A stretch of DNA of 64,000 nt from Shinisaurus crocodilurus. Taxonomy: Eukaryota > Chordata > Lepidosauria > Squamata > Shinisauridae. Position 1 is the first letter of the stretch. Every line of letters starts with the position of its first letter. Below, in pieces: positions 11,940 to 22,689 of this stretch. The notes beneath the pieces were generated by a model. It searched no databases and was not told the DNA's origin. It was given only the letters and a program-made list of their open reading frames with translations. The stretch spans positions 26,744,232 to 26,808,231 of the forward strand of contig CM037880.1 in assembly GCA_021292165.1 (NCBI GenBank), in the 5' to 3' direction. The position numbers and the translations under genes are program-made.

Positions 11940-13870
11940 AAAGTGACTAATAAAATGTAAGAAATATAAATAAAAAATAGGCAAAGAAACTGTTCATATT
12001 GATAATCATACTGAAAATTAAGGACCTAACTAGACGCTACACAGATGCCTGTAATATCTAATATCACCCTGATCAGGCTTTTTAAACTGGAAAAGCAGCT
12101 TCTGAATGGATGATCAAGAGTGGAGAAGGGGTTGGAAAAGGAGGAGGATCTTAACCATTTTTCCTGCTTGCCATTTGCCACTCTACATTGCTCCTACCAG
12201 CTTATCCATATATGGAGTTTCAGATGCAGGTAAACACAGAAACCACTGCTGGGGGATTGGGACAGGGAAACTAATCATTGTGGTTTTTTACTTATTTTAT
12301 TAAAAGTATGCATTGCTTTTCTGCTCACCAGGGCCCTCAAAACAATTGTATTGTATCCCACTTTTCAGACAATTGTCTCCTAAAATGGTTTGCACCAATC
12401 AAACATTGAGGCACAGGTCCCTATCCTCAGGTTTACAAACTAAAACGACAAGACACGGTGCAATCCAATTAACTCATCCCACTGACAGAATGGTTTCCGT
12501 TAGCAGAACAGGGATGAAGCAATTCCCCCTCCCCCACACACCTTCAAAATCTCTGGAGGGTGGGGAAGCAGAGCTTTGTGAGGGCACTGGGACTGCAGTA
12601 GGGAGGAGAAACTGGTCTCTCCAGCAGAAGTCCACTTGCACAACATCAGGTTCTGCCCACAGAAGGAAAGGGGAGTGGATGGAAAAGGCAGAGGAGGGAA
12701 TTTGACTATGCCAGAATGAATTACGGCCTTAATATCCCATTAGGGCCAGGCCGATCTTCCCTTGCTGATGCTCCTGCTTGGACAGAAGTGATGCAAGTAC
12801 CTTTTGGCCTTGTGGCCTTTTCCCTCGTTTCCACAGTCCTATGGCAACTGGCAGCTGGAGGATGGTTCTTTCTGACAGGTGGGGAAGAAGCTCCATGCAA
12901 CTGCTATTTCTCTGCCCATTGCCAGGCTGGTCCTGTGCCATAGTATTCTTCTTGGGAGGGAGGTGATGCCACCTCCCAGTGGATCTCATTCGTCTGGCCA
13001 GTGGCTGAGGCAGAGTATGTGTAGTTGGGTTAAACTACACATTTCTCTGATCTTGCTCCTCCTGAAGCAGCTTTTCCATTTTAAAAAGGGATACCAGCAT
13101 TTGCACCAGCAAAAAGGGATACCAGCATGATACACGCATTTGCACATAGCATTTAATGTCATCTGAAGAAGAGGTTCATAAAAGCTAGAGTCCAAAGTGG
13201 TTAAATCAGCTGCACTTCCTGTGAGGCAGCTGCCTTGGATGATGATCAAAGACAGGAATAGTTACTACTTACTATCCCAAGTCCTGCTTGTAATGCAAGA
13301 TGGCAGCACTGGTGCAGCAGTTCCATTATGCTTCCTTTCACGCACGCATATACACACACACACACACACACACCTTCCAAATATGATAGAATACAACACC
13401 GGCTGACCACTGTCCCAAAATAATTTGGCGCACACTGTTTCTGAATACGCAGAGCTGACATAAGTTTGGCCCAAGGCAGGCTCCTTGGTGTAACTATTTA
13501 AAAATAGGTATCTTTGTCATATGTGGCATTGGTGGCCAGATTGAGTCATGATTGATGTCACCTGAAAGAACACTTTGAGCTCGCAAAACTGACAGAATCC
13601 TCTGAACTTGGTATGATTTACATGACTCTTAGAAGTTCTGTCTGGATTGGTCTCTTGCTGTAAATCCTAAAAGTTACGTTGTGGATGATGGACAATAAGC
13701 TGTCAGAACAGGAAGGTACACTTTATCCAGAGTAAGATCACCAGTGTCCAGGCTTGTACTGAACACAGCATTAAAATAGAGGCTTCTACATTCACTGAGA
13801 TTTTCTCACTCGAAGGTAGATGTCCATATTCCCGTTCAGCAGGGGTAAGGAACCTGTCAGCCATGGCCTA
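11940..13870. other. Intergenic stretch, no gene seen
   Basis: Several open frames of 60-130 codons occur but lack splice context or recognisable domains. A LINE/SINE-tail-like stretch lies near 12330-12450. A small tandem duplication (GGGATACCAGCAT, twice, 13088 and 13114) and a (CA)n tract at 13353-13376 are present. Confidence 0.5.
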
Positions 13871-14065
13871 GCTCATGCAGAGCTTGCATGAACCTGCCCA
13901 CTTTGCCAACTCCACCCAGCTTTGTCTCTGGCTCTGGTCCCTGCCATGGCTGGAATGCCCTCCCCTGGCAGGTTTTGGCCAAGGTAATGCAGACTTCAAC
14001 AGGAAAGATTCCTCATTCGTGCCTGGCAGGAGGAATGTCCCTTTAGCCTTTCAACCTTTCCCTTG

Positions 14066-14165
14066 CTCCAGCATGATGCCCTCCAGATGTTTTGGACTTC
14101 AGCCCCCATCAGCTACAGCCAGCCTAGCTAATGCTCAGGAATGCTGGGAGTTTTCATCTGCATCA
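14066..14165. mobile_element. Palindromic MITE copy (diverged)
   Basis: Carries CCTCCAGATGTTTTGGACTT, CCCCCATCAGCTACAGCCAG and TGCTGGGAGTTTTCATCTG. This is the same inverted-repeat family as the better copies at 27897-28045 and 59308-59438, where each end reads (CT)CCAGATGTTG and its complement. Confidence 0.6.
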
Positions 14166-14734
14166 GGAAGGCTGCATCCCTGTCCTCCTCACACCTGACA
14201 CAGATTAAACAAAACTACCTTTGATATTGGGGAAATAATAATAGGCAAGATCACCTTGTAACTGCTAGGTGAGTATTTCTTGCAATGTGATCCTTTCCCA
14301 CAAGCCCAGTCCTTCTCCTTAAAGGCAGCATGTGCAACACCTGAAGCAGAATAAAGGTAGGGGTGCAGAATAATTTTTTCCACTTCAGACTGCGGGTGGA
14401 GAATTCAGATTTTGGAAAGCCTCCATATAAACATAGTGATAGGTTTGAGAGGGTGTCACTGCATACAATGTAAACGTTTTGTCACATGCCAGTTTGAAAT
14501 CTTAAATATTCTGTCAGCTGAATCAAGCCTTATTTATATAAACCACCACAAACCAATGCTTAAAATAAACTATAGTAAAATATCCTTACTAAGAATTCAT
14601 TTTCATGTCTCATTTTTTTTGTATCTATACAAATTTGCTATCAACTTTGCACCTCTGTGATTGTCACAGGGAAATGGGTGTCCTAGAGACAAAAGCATAT
14701 GCTCTGCTTCTTGAAGAGAAGGACATGATCATTA

Positions 14735-14908
14735 AGCCTCTGCCTGTGGCTCACGCTGGCTCAGCTTGTCTGAGTGTGGAAAGCTAAGCAGGGTCAAGCC
14801 TGGTTATTACTTGGATGGGAGACCCCTCCTCTAGTTTCCTGCATTGAGCAGGGGGTTGGACTCTATAGCCTTGTAGGCTCTTCTAACTCTATGATCTATG
14901 AAATCTAT
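14735..14908 (+). mobile_element. SINE with 5S-rRNA-derived head and CR1-like tail
   Basis: Positions about 14753-14823 match the internal part of vertebrate 5S rRNA: GAAAGCTAAGCAGGGTCAAG and CCTGGTTATTACTTGGATGG, then GAGACC. This covers the internal promoter region used by RNA polymerase III. The sequence then passes to GCATTGAGCAGGGGGTTGGA, CTCTATAGCCTTGTAGG and CTATGATCTATG, which resembles the 3' end of CR1 elements (compare the CR1 end at 56430-56504). A second copy with the same junction is at 62205-62394 on the - strand, so this is a dispersed family and not a chance join. Confidence 0.8.
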
Positions 14909-14927
14909 AAGCACTTACAACCATGTG

Positions 14928-15050
14928 TTTAGAGCCAGAGTGGACAACTCCCATTGGCCCTCATCACTGACTATGCTGGCTAGGGCTGATGGAAGCTGCC
15001 ATCCTACAACATCTGGAGGGCTACACTACAAGTTGTCCACCCCAACAAAC
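14928..15050. mobile_element. Palindromic MITE copy
   Basis: The ends are inverted: AGTGGACAACTCCCATTGG at the left and CACTACAAGTTGTCCACC at the right, with CTACAACATCTGGAGGGC inside. It belongs to the 'acaacatctggagggcc' family found throughout the window. Confidence 0.55.
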
Positions 15051-15965
15051 ATGCAAAGCATGCTCCACCTGCATGCTTTGTGGGATGCTCCTGTGATTGC
15101 CTTTTCAACATACAAAGCTGCTATATCCTGAGTTGAAGCGGTGGTCCACCTAGCTCAGTATCATGTAGTCTGACTGGCAGAAGCTTTCCATGGTAGGGTG
15201 GCCACTTACACATTGCCAAAGAAAAAGAGGAAACGCACCACCCCCAAATATGGCATGGGTTTGCATAAAATGTACATATGTTGATTTATATGTATAGGTG
15301 CACATTTAGAAATAATTGCAATTTAAATACATCTCACCAAAGTGAGAAGGCTGTGACCCGCTGCCCTGCGTGCTTGCTTTGTCTGCTGTCCAGGTGCTAG
15401 CTGTTGATGGGCCACTTCAAGGCCTTTGCTGCTCTCCCTCCTTATGGCTCTATATCTTTAAACTGGACTTGGGACCAGACAGTTCTTCAAGTAGAGGGCT
15501 GTCCTCTGTAAAGTAGAAACATTCTAAGGTCAAAAGCAGGGGTTCTTTTCCCAGCTCTGGGATCCTTTAACTGGAGATATTAGGGACTGAAGATATCATC
15601 AAGTCTGTACTTCAACCATATATCAGTACAGCTAATGTTCAGGCTCCTGTGGGCAAAACTCTCCAAGTGGCAAAGCTAGCCTAACATCACTGGCTTACTG
15701 CCCTCCTCGACATTGATCATGAGCCATTTTTGGCTCGCTGTCGCTGCAGCTTTTTCCGCCTTTCCTCCCCCCCCCCCCCGAGATTGCAATTCCTGTTTTG
15801 AGAGCCACTAACAGCCCCTTCCAAGTGCCGCTTGGAATTGCTGTCAGTGGCTGGCAGACCTTTTTTTTTTTTTTAATTGCACACACAATGTTCTTTTTTT
15901 TAAAAGGTTCAATCTAAAAATAATAATAAAATAGCCACACTTGTGCAACTGCAGAAATGTGTAGC

Positions 15966-16110
15966 CTCAGTTGGGGCAATGTCCTGAGGGGTACCTGCTG
16001 CCAAGGTGCAACAGGTACCAATTGTGGACATTGCCCCAAATAGTTTCCTCTCCCTTGCTTTCTCTTGACAGCTGTTAAAAGGCAAGCTGTCAAGGGAAAG
16101 CAAAGGTGAG
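15966..16110. repeat. Two adjacent hairpins
   Basis: The first: GTTGGGGCAATGTCC with GGTACCTGCTGCC (about 15969-16003) pairs with GCAACAGGTACCAATTG and GGACATTGCCCCAAA (about 16007-16039). The second: CCCTTGCTTTCTCTTGACAG (from 16051) pairs with CTGTCAAGGGAAAGCAAAGG (to 16106) around a short loop. Both lie just before the larger hairpin at 16192-16514 and share its TTGACAGCT motif. Confidence 0.7.
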
Positions 16111-16191
16111 GGTGATCTTTGCTCACAAAAAGGGGGTAGTGTGATTTACACCCCCTTCAGGGCAAGATCCTCATCTCCCCCCCCCCCCCAA

Positions 16192-16514
16192 CAGCACTCA
16201 GGGTGATGCACATTTTGCACTTTTTCCTGAGACTAGTTGCTCAGGAATGTGCAAAAATGCATCCCTCTCCTCTTTTCTGGGGAAAAGGAGTTTTGATAGC
16301 TAGCTGTCATATATGGCTGTATATGTCCCTGTGCAACCCCCCCCCCCAATTGCCCTGTCAAAACTCCTTTGGTTTTAAAGGGGGCCCAGATTTTTGACAG
16401 CTAGCTAGCTGTCAAAACTACTTTTCCCCAGTAAAGGGGTGGGATGCACGTTTGCACTTTCTTGAGCAGCTAGTCTCAGGGGAAAATGCAAAATGTGCAT
16501 CACCCTGAGCACTG
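16192..16514. mobile_element. Foldback MITE with two arms of about 120 bp
   Basis: The arm 16192-16309 and the reverse complement of 16395-16514 agree along about 118-120 bases, by eye close to 88%. Both begin CAG(C/T)(A/G)CTCAGGGTGATGCACA and end GCTAGCTGTCA. The loop is about 85 bp and includes a C-run. There is no coding and no convincing target duplication. Confidence 0.75.
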
Positions 16515-17150
16515 TCAGTGCAAAAAGAGAACAAGAAGGAAAGAAAGGGTGAGGATCAAAGTCCTGGGTTTCTAGACTTACAAGAGTTCACAATTCAGTT
16601 ATAATTTCCAAGACAAGGTCCCGCAAACATGGGAGTCAAAACAAAAGATCAAAGTTCAGGTATAGTCCAAACCAGAGTGTTCAGGTACTAGAGACATTGT
16701 ATCCATGGAGCTCCCTGGGCTCTGCAGCTGCTTTTAAACAGAGGCAGGGTGCCTAGAGCTCTTCATCAGTCCACCTATCCCTGCAGGCAAACTTTGTAAG
16801 CATGAATTACACCTAAGTGGTGTCTCCCTACTAATCTCTAGACATCTCCATTCCCAAGGTGAAGGTTTGCAACCGTCCCTTCCTCAGCCGAGACTCCAAC
16901 CTGGATCATGTTTTCCACAGAGAGACTTCCAGACCCATGAGATAAAGGTACATTTTCCAAGGTCAAATCTTGCAGTTGGCAGGTAGTATCAGACTCCTCT
17001 GGCCTGCTTCCCTCTGGGAAGGCAGTCAGAGTTGGTCTCTCACCCTCGTTACATTCCAAACCTTGAGCAGACTCTAAACCAGCCTCCTCCAAATCTGAAT
17101 CTGAATCTTCCCTGAAGGCTGCAGGGCCTGGAACAGGGAGAGGCATGACA

Positions 17151-17296
17151 CATGGCGGCTTTCCCATTGGGGAAGCTGACCCATGGCCAAAGCATCCAAG
17201 ACTGAGCTGATAGCTGGAGAAGCACACTTCCAACTGCTGGCTCAGTCACAGATGCTCCATCCACACAAAGGCTTCCCCAATGGGGAAGCAACCATG
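17151..17296. repeat. Inverted repeat with arms of about 58 bp
   Basis: The left arm (17151-17209) contains CTTTCCCATTGGGGAAGC and AAGACTGAGCT. The right arm (17239-17296) contains GCTCAGTCACAGATGC and GGCTTCCCCAATGGGGAAGC. Each arm also holds a smaller palindrome (TTCCCATTGGGGAA). It lies in a GC-richer repeat block. Confidence 0.55.
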
Positions 17297-17512
17297 CAGG
17301 CAAGTCCCCTGTCTGCATCTCCTGTTGTTATCTCCAATCACAGATCAGAGATAACAGTGGGGATTCCTCTGGGGGCTGGGGCTTGAATGCCAAGCCAAGC
17401 CCCCTAGAGGAATCCTGGAAGGCTCCACTGGCTGGCTGGATAACCTCTATGGGCCACAGGCTGGAGGTAGTCCTCCCTTGCCATAGATAGAGCTATGACC
17501 TCAAAGTGGGAA

Positions 17513-17812
17513 ATCCTAAGCAGGGATCCCATCCCAAGCCCCTCAGCTGCCGTGGAAAGCTCCACAGTGGTTCCCTTTCCTGAGGTTGAGGCTCTGACCT
17601 TGGGAAGGAGAAGAGGAGGGAGGGATGGGGGCATGCCAGTGGGTGGGGTGGGGAGAGGCCAAGGATCTGCTGGATCCAATGGCCTCTCAGCCCCTGTCCC
17701 CGCCCCAAGCAATGCGACTCAACTAGATGGGCTCAGAGACCCATCTAGGGTAAAATACTGCAAAAGAGGACAGCTTCTGTTGCTCCTCCCACCCCACTGG
17801 CAAGAGACCAGC
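17513..17812. repeat. Dispersed repeat, copy 1
   Basis: About 300 bp similar to 50330-50690 in the same orientation. Shared phrases are CTGGATCCAATGGCCTC followed by CAGCCCCTG, CATGGGG-type GC-rich stretches, AGGCCCATCTAG or AGACCCATCTAG, and TCTGTTGCTCCTCC. The family is not recognised. Confidence 0.6.
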
Positions 17813-18047
17813 AGGGCATAGGAAGATCAGAAGCCTCTCATCCTGTAGTCTTCCATCGTTTGGGCATCAATCCCACAGGATTTTGCCTTATTAAGCAATC
17901 CCATTGAATTTGAGGGGGTTGCTCTATCTCTAATCACCCAATGAATCACCCCTGAACACATGTTTATTTTATCTAGCAGATTTTGGTTTTGCTTTCCTTC
18001 AATCGGATTACATTACTGCATGTGGTCACCGAACCTTTTGTTCATAG

Positions 18048-18790
18048 CAGGGCCGGCACTACTGCTAGGCCAACTAGGCGGTTGCCTAGGGCGCGTAGCG
18101 GAAGAGGGCGCAGAACGCTGCGCTCCTCTTCGCTGCCGGCGCGCTCCTGCCCTGCCCGCCCGCCCTCCTCTCCGAGAAAGCCAGGTAAGTGCGCCCGGAG
18201 TAGTGGTGGGGCCAAGCCTGGGCGCCTCCCCCCTACCTTGCCTCGCCTCCGCGCCGCCTCCCACCTCGTCTCGCTTTGCCTCTGCGCCGCCTCCCCCCCG
18301 CGCCGCCTCCCCCACCTCGCCTCGCGTCGCTTCGCCTCTGCGCCGCCTCCCCCCAGCGCCGCCTCCCCCCCCGCGCCGCCTCCCCCCCGCGCCGCCTCCC
18401 CCCCACCTCGCTTCGCTTCGCTTCAACTCTCCTCTGCACCGCCTCCCCCCCCGACACCTACCTTCTCCGTGCTGTTTCCGGAGCCCCGCCCGCGCTCTGT
18501 TTTGGCAGGAAGTACCAGGGCAACAGGGCTTAAACAGCCCTTTTGCTCTGGTTTCCCCTGGCCAAAAACAGAGCGCGGGGGTCCCTTTTCGGAGGAGGCG
18601 TTGGACTGGGAAGGTAGGTGGGGGGGGGCGGCAGCGGCAGCGGCAGCGTGCGGCGGCGGCGGCGGCGGGGGGGCGGGGGGGGCGGGAGGTTGCAGAGCAG
18701 GGCTGCTTTCCGGAGCCCCCCCCCACGGCACGAGGGGGGGCGCTAAATATAATTTAGCCTAGGGCGCCAAACTGCCCTGCACCGGTCCTG
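18048..18790. mobile_element. hAT-type MITE carrying GC-rich cargo
   Basis: The ends are inverted (CAGGGCCGG at 18048; CCGGTCCTG ending 18790) and flanked by a perfect 8-bp duplication, GTTCATAG (18040-18047 and 18791-18798), the hallmark of hAT insertion. About 50 bp at each end match the short copies at 30196-30349 and 52955-53119 in reverse orientation. The middle (about 18100-18735) is different: very CpG-rich, with a CCGCCTCCCCC(CG) minisatellite (about 18245-18450), a (CGG)n tract near 18645-18665, an internal inverted pair around GCGCTCTGTTTTGG, and a donor-like CCAG|GTAAGT at 18181-18190. Long open frames here are low-complexity and are not taken as genes. Confidence 0.8.
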
Positions 18791-19096
18791 GTTCATAGCA
18801 GACTGTCCAAAAGGACCCGGCTCTACAAGTCACACATATATGTACACCACTTGATTTCCCATTGCTTGGTGCTTGATGATTTTCAGCTGAATGTGGGAAT
18901 GGACTCCCTTGAAAAATACTGGTGATTAGGTGACACTGGTTGATCTAAGATCTCTTGTGTTGGATCTCTGATGGCTCATTCACAATCATCATTTCATATT
19001 GCAAATGATTAACAAATGATCAACATGCACGTGTGAATCAGCCTAAAATGGTAATATTCACTAAATTCTCTATCCCAGTACGCATCATAATGGACC

Positions 19097-19345
19097 ATTA
19101 GCCTGGTGAGAGTGTTGGACTGGGACTCGGGAGATCCGGGGTTCTAGTCCCCGTTCCGCCATGAAACTCACTGGGTGACTTTGGGCCAGTCACTGAATCT
19201 CAGCCTAACCTACCTCACAGGGTTGTTGTGAGGATAAAATGGAGAGGAGGAGGAGGATTATGTAAGCCGCCTTGAGTTCCTTGCAGGAAAAAAGGCAGGG
19301 TATAAATGTAATAAATAAATAAATAAATAAATAAAATAAATAGCA
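19097..19345 (+). mobile_element. tRNA-derived SINE
   Basis: The head has A- and B-box-like blocks (AGTGTTGGACTGGGACTCGG; GGGGTTCTAGTCCCCG). The body is CTCACTGGGTGACTTTGGGC and CCTAACCTACCTCACAGGGT. The tail GCAGGGTATAAATG runs into (AATA)n. Five other copies of similar quality and a few relics are in the window, so this is an abundant and fairly young family. It is not a tRNA gene: the acceptor stem is not formed and the body is far too long. Confidence 0.85.
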
Positions 19346-19360
19346 ATAACATTCTGTTTG

Positions 19361-20445
19361 CAGTCTCCCTTACAATCGGAATGTCATTCAAAACATTGCA
19401 TTGCATTGTACTTTTTCAGTTGCCTTCTTTAAACCAGCAATGTCAAACCTGATGTTATGCATATTTTTAAAAGGATACTGTTACCATCTGGCAAAACCCT
19501 AACTAAACCAGTTTTACTATTAAACCTCTAATGCCACCATTTTAAACAAAACAGAGTAAATAACTTTCTGGAACTGATCACATGACTTTTGGGAATTCAG
19601 AAATAAAGAACTTTAAAATAAATTCATCTCCAAGTCTTCAATACATTGTTGAGCATCCAATGAAAGAGTCTGCAAGTAAATCTCTAGTGCTATATAAACT
19701 CCTAATTGAAGAAAAAGGAAACCATTAGATTTGATTCTTCCAACAATAAAATATGTAATTGCCAAACCTGGAAGGCGTCGGCTCCTTCAGCATGGTTAGA
19801 ATGGCTCCAGTTGTTTGACTAGAAAGCTTGATTTAGAAAAGTTATTACCAGAAAAGGAAATGGAAAAAAAATGAGAAGTAAATGTACCCATATGGACGAT
19901 TGGAATATCAATGGCAGAGACTTTGAGAAAAATACCAGAAAATTGGCTGGATGAACAGTATCAGAATGTACACTATGCAGGAAGACACGTATTGTAACAC
20001 ATAGTTCTCCTCTGGTTAAACAATAAAAACAATGTTGATAAAAGGGCATCTTTTGTTCTGTAATTTGGCCACTTAATTGAAATGGATGTAGAATAAGACC
20101 TGTAACCTCATTTTTAACTTCCTTCTTCAACAGCATCCATTTGTCATCCAAGTAAGAGTGTTACTATGGGGTTGCGGGGGGAGTATTCCTTGGTTTTAAA
20201 ATATTTCTTTATATTTTGCTTGACTGCTGACATAATATGATCAGTATGGTGACTGAAACCAGATACAACTGCAATAGATTTTCCAACTCTCAGTAGCTGG
20301 ACTCAGTATTTAACTGAGCTGCATCCAGTCCAGTTTATTTTAGGACCTGTTTTCTTAGTGGAAATGAAGCTTGATTTTGTCATCGCTGAACTCTTGCGGT
20401 TGCACAATTTTACAGTCTCCCTTACAATCTGAGTGTCATTCAAAA
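19361..20445. repeat. Short direct duplication (two units of about 33 bp)
   Basis: The block CAGTCTCCCTTACAATCGGA at 19361 (with ATGTCATTCAAAA after it) is repeated at 20413 as CAGTCTCCCTTACAATCTGA followed by GTGTCATTCAAAA. Two or three mismatches in 33. Only the two units are repeated; the DNA between is not. Confidence 0.6.
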
Positions 20446-21240
20446 TATGGCCTGCCTATTCATTTCTCTGCTTATTCCAAGTTGCTCAAGTATGAGTCTT
20501 AAAGGTTGCTGGAGGGGGATTCCTATTTTTCCTGACCCCTTTTATTAATTAAAAAAATCTGGATCATCCCCATTGCAAAAACTTGTGTGAGAAATAATAG
20601 CTTGAAAACAATGAACTATTGTTGTGTCAGACATCCAAATAATTTAAAATGACCAGCTAGCCTTTTTTACAAAACAATAACTTACATAACGACTTCTCCA
20701 TAGTTCCAAAATTTGGCTTGTTCTAAGCAATCAGCTTCCCTTTCTTCTACTTACTTCCTAGTGATGCTGCATATCCCAGCAAGCACTGCTCCCAGTTAAT
20801 GACAGGAAACACTGTTCTTAAGAACGCCAGACTTGTGTAGCAATTGTAACTGCTATTATTACATAGCTTTGCTGCCTACTCCAGCAGCTCAGCCAGGCGA
20901 TTCATCTTCAGAAATGACAGCGATTCAGTTCATATGATCAACAAGTAGCTTTATCACCCAGACCACTCTCTCTGCAACTCTTGTCACAGGCCATGTCGCC
21001 AGAAAACATACACTTTACGCCCGGGCACACGCTAGAATGCACTTGGGCTTCGGAATCAACCTCTTCCCAAAGATCACTCAACATAGAGATGCATCAGCAT
21101 GTACATTCCAATGTTGTGTTATAGTGTTGCTGTGTGTTTGCTGTCTGATGTGTAAAAACTCATGAAATATTTTTTTAAAAAAATCCCCTGAAGTGGCAGG
21201 AGATAAGGCAGCTGAGGCTTCTCTTGGCTATTCCCTTCCC
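19460..21240. other. Intergenic stretch, no gene seen
   Basis: AT-rich sequence. Open frames (for example about 19819-20151, -) lack similarity or splice context I can recognise. Apart from the duplicated block at 20413-20445 I see no repeat I can name. Confidence 0.45.
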
Positions 21241-21249
21241 GCACCATCC

Positions 21250-21560
21250 ATAAGAACATAAGACCAGCCACAATGGATCAGACCAAAGGCCTAGTCCAGC
21301 ATTCTGTTCCCTGAGAGGCCAACCAGATGCTCCAATGGGAAGCCCACAAGCGGAACATGAGGGCAATAGCACCTTCCTGCTTGTGTTCCCCAGCAACTGG
21401 TATTCAAAGACATACCATCTCTGATACTGGAAGTAATATATAGCCATTGACAGCCTTATCCTCCATGAATTTGTCTGACCCCCAATTTTTAAAGCCATCC
21501 AAGTTCTTGTTAATCATATATCTTGTGGCAGCGAATTCCATAGCTTACATGTTGTGTGAA
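21250..21560 (-). mobile_element. CR1-like LINE 3' end fragment
   Basis: Homologous to 35253-35800: AATGGATCAGACCAAAGGCC, CCCAGCAACTGGTATTCA, CCTTATCCTCCATGAATTTG, AAAGCCATCC and GAATTCCATAG. In + orientation this is the reverse complement of the LINE 3' UTR. Confidence 0.7.
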
Positions 21561-22611
21561 GAAGTAACTTTGCTGTGTGGCATACCTGCAGCCCTGATCG
21601 ATTATGGTAGGCTGTGGAGAGGATGAACATCAGGGCCGGGGAAGGAATCGACAGGATAAACTGCAGCTGCCTTATCTCCTGCCGCAGTGCAACTTTTAAA
21701 AGCTTTACAAATATTTCCCAGGTTTTGAATCTGGCAACCCTACAGACAACTGACCACACGGAGGAAGCGGCCCAGATCACAGCAAGAAGCCCTGGCCTAT
21801 GTGTGTTCACTGTGCTGTCTGTGTACACATAGCTGAGAACCTTGTTTCTGCAAGGTCCTAGCCCCGTGTACAGAGCCTATGTGCAGGCACTTTGTACTGG
21901 TGCATATAGCACTGGTACAGATGGTACAGTGAATGCAGTAGGTGGGAGGCGGGGCTTGCTGCCACGATCTTGCTTCCCCCCACCCCCCCACCCCGGTGTG
22001 CATTCACTGTTCATGCATTAGTTATATGTACAGCACTACAGAGGCAGATAGAGCGAGCATGAGTGCTGCGACAGAATGGCCATGCTGGCTGGGAATGATG
22101 GGAGTTGCAGTCCAACACAGCTGGAGGCCACCAGGTTGGGAGGGGTGGCTAATAGAGTGCAGGATCTGTCTCTTCGTGGGACCTGATGAGGGATAGCACA
22201 TCTGCTGTCTTATTGATATGCCTGTTTGCCTCCACTTATCCTCTTGTTCGTCTCTACTTATCCTCTTGTAGATTTAGAAATAAAACAAAGGCAGCTTATC
22301 TCATCCATTTAAGCTTTGCTCTACTGTAGCCAATTTGAGGCTTAAAAAAAGAAGAAGCCTAATTGTTGCAAGGGGAGGGGGAAAGATGCAAACCATTGGG
22401 TGGGGAGGGTTATTCCTTCCCTCCCCAGCTGCAAATCCCCCCTGCAAATTGTCCCAGCCCTGCAAATAGAAATGAAAAAAGGCGGCCATTGGCTCCAATA
22501 AGAGTCTTTTAAAGCACATTTGCCAAACACAGGGAGTGAATGTTGATTGGGGGCAGGGTTGTAGCACGCAGGGAAGGTTAACCCTCCCCTCCCTCCCCTC
22601 CCCTCCCCAGT

Positions 22612-22614
22612 TGT

Positions 22615-22646
<32 letters not shown>
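22612..22646. repeat. (CA)n microsatellite
   Basis: An almost perfect run of CA, about 16 units. Other CA/GT tracts are at 13353-13376, 24610-24634, 25526-25558, 28258-28275 and 49722-49743. Confidence 0.9.
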
Positions 22647-22648
<2 letters not shown>

Positions 22649-22689
22649 ATAAATCCCCCACATACTGCAATTATGCTATGAACTTAATT

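Noticed and set aside
12313..12705. 130-codon plus-strand frame
   Set aside because: Starts in a LINE/SINE-tail-like repeat and shows no conserved motif or exon borders.
14753..14823. 5S rRNA gene
   Set aside because: Only the internal part of 5S is present, the 3' end is replaced by a CR1-like tail, and an identical join occurs elsewhere. It is a SINE.
16838..17233. 131-codon minus-strand frame
   Set aside because: Lies in a repeat block with inverted repeats, no splice context, and no recognised domain.
17960..18762. Overlapping open frames of 237-265 codons on both strands
   Set aside because: They exist because the GC-rich cargo of the hAT MITE has few stop codons. The products are proline/arginine or glycine/arginine low-complexity, and all frames are open at once.
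19097..19170. tRNA gene at the SINE head
   Set aside because: Box-like blocks are present but no closed cloverleaf with acceptor stem, and the same head is repeated with a SINE body.
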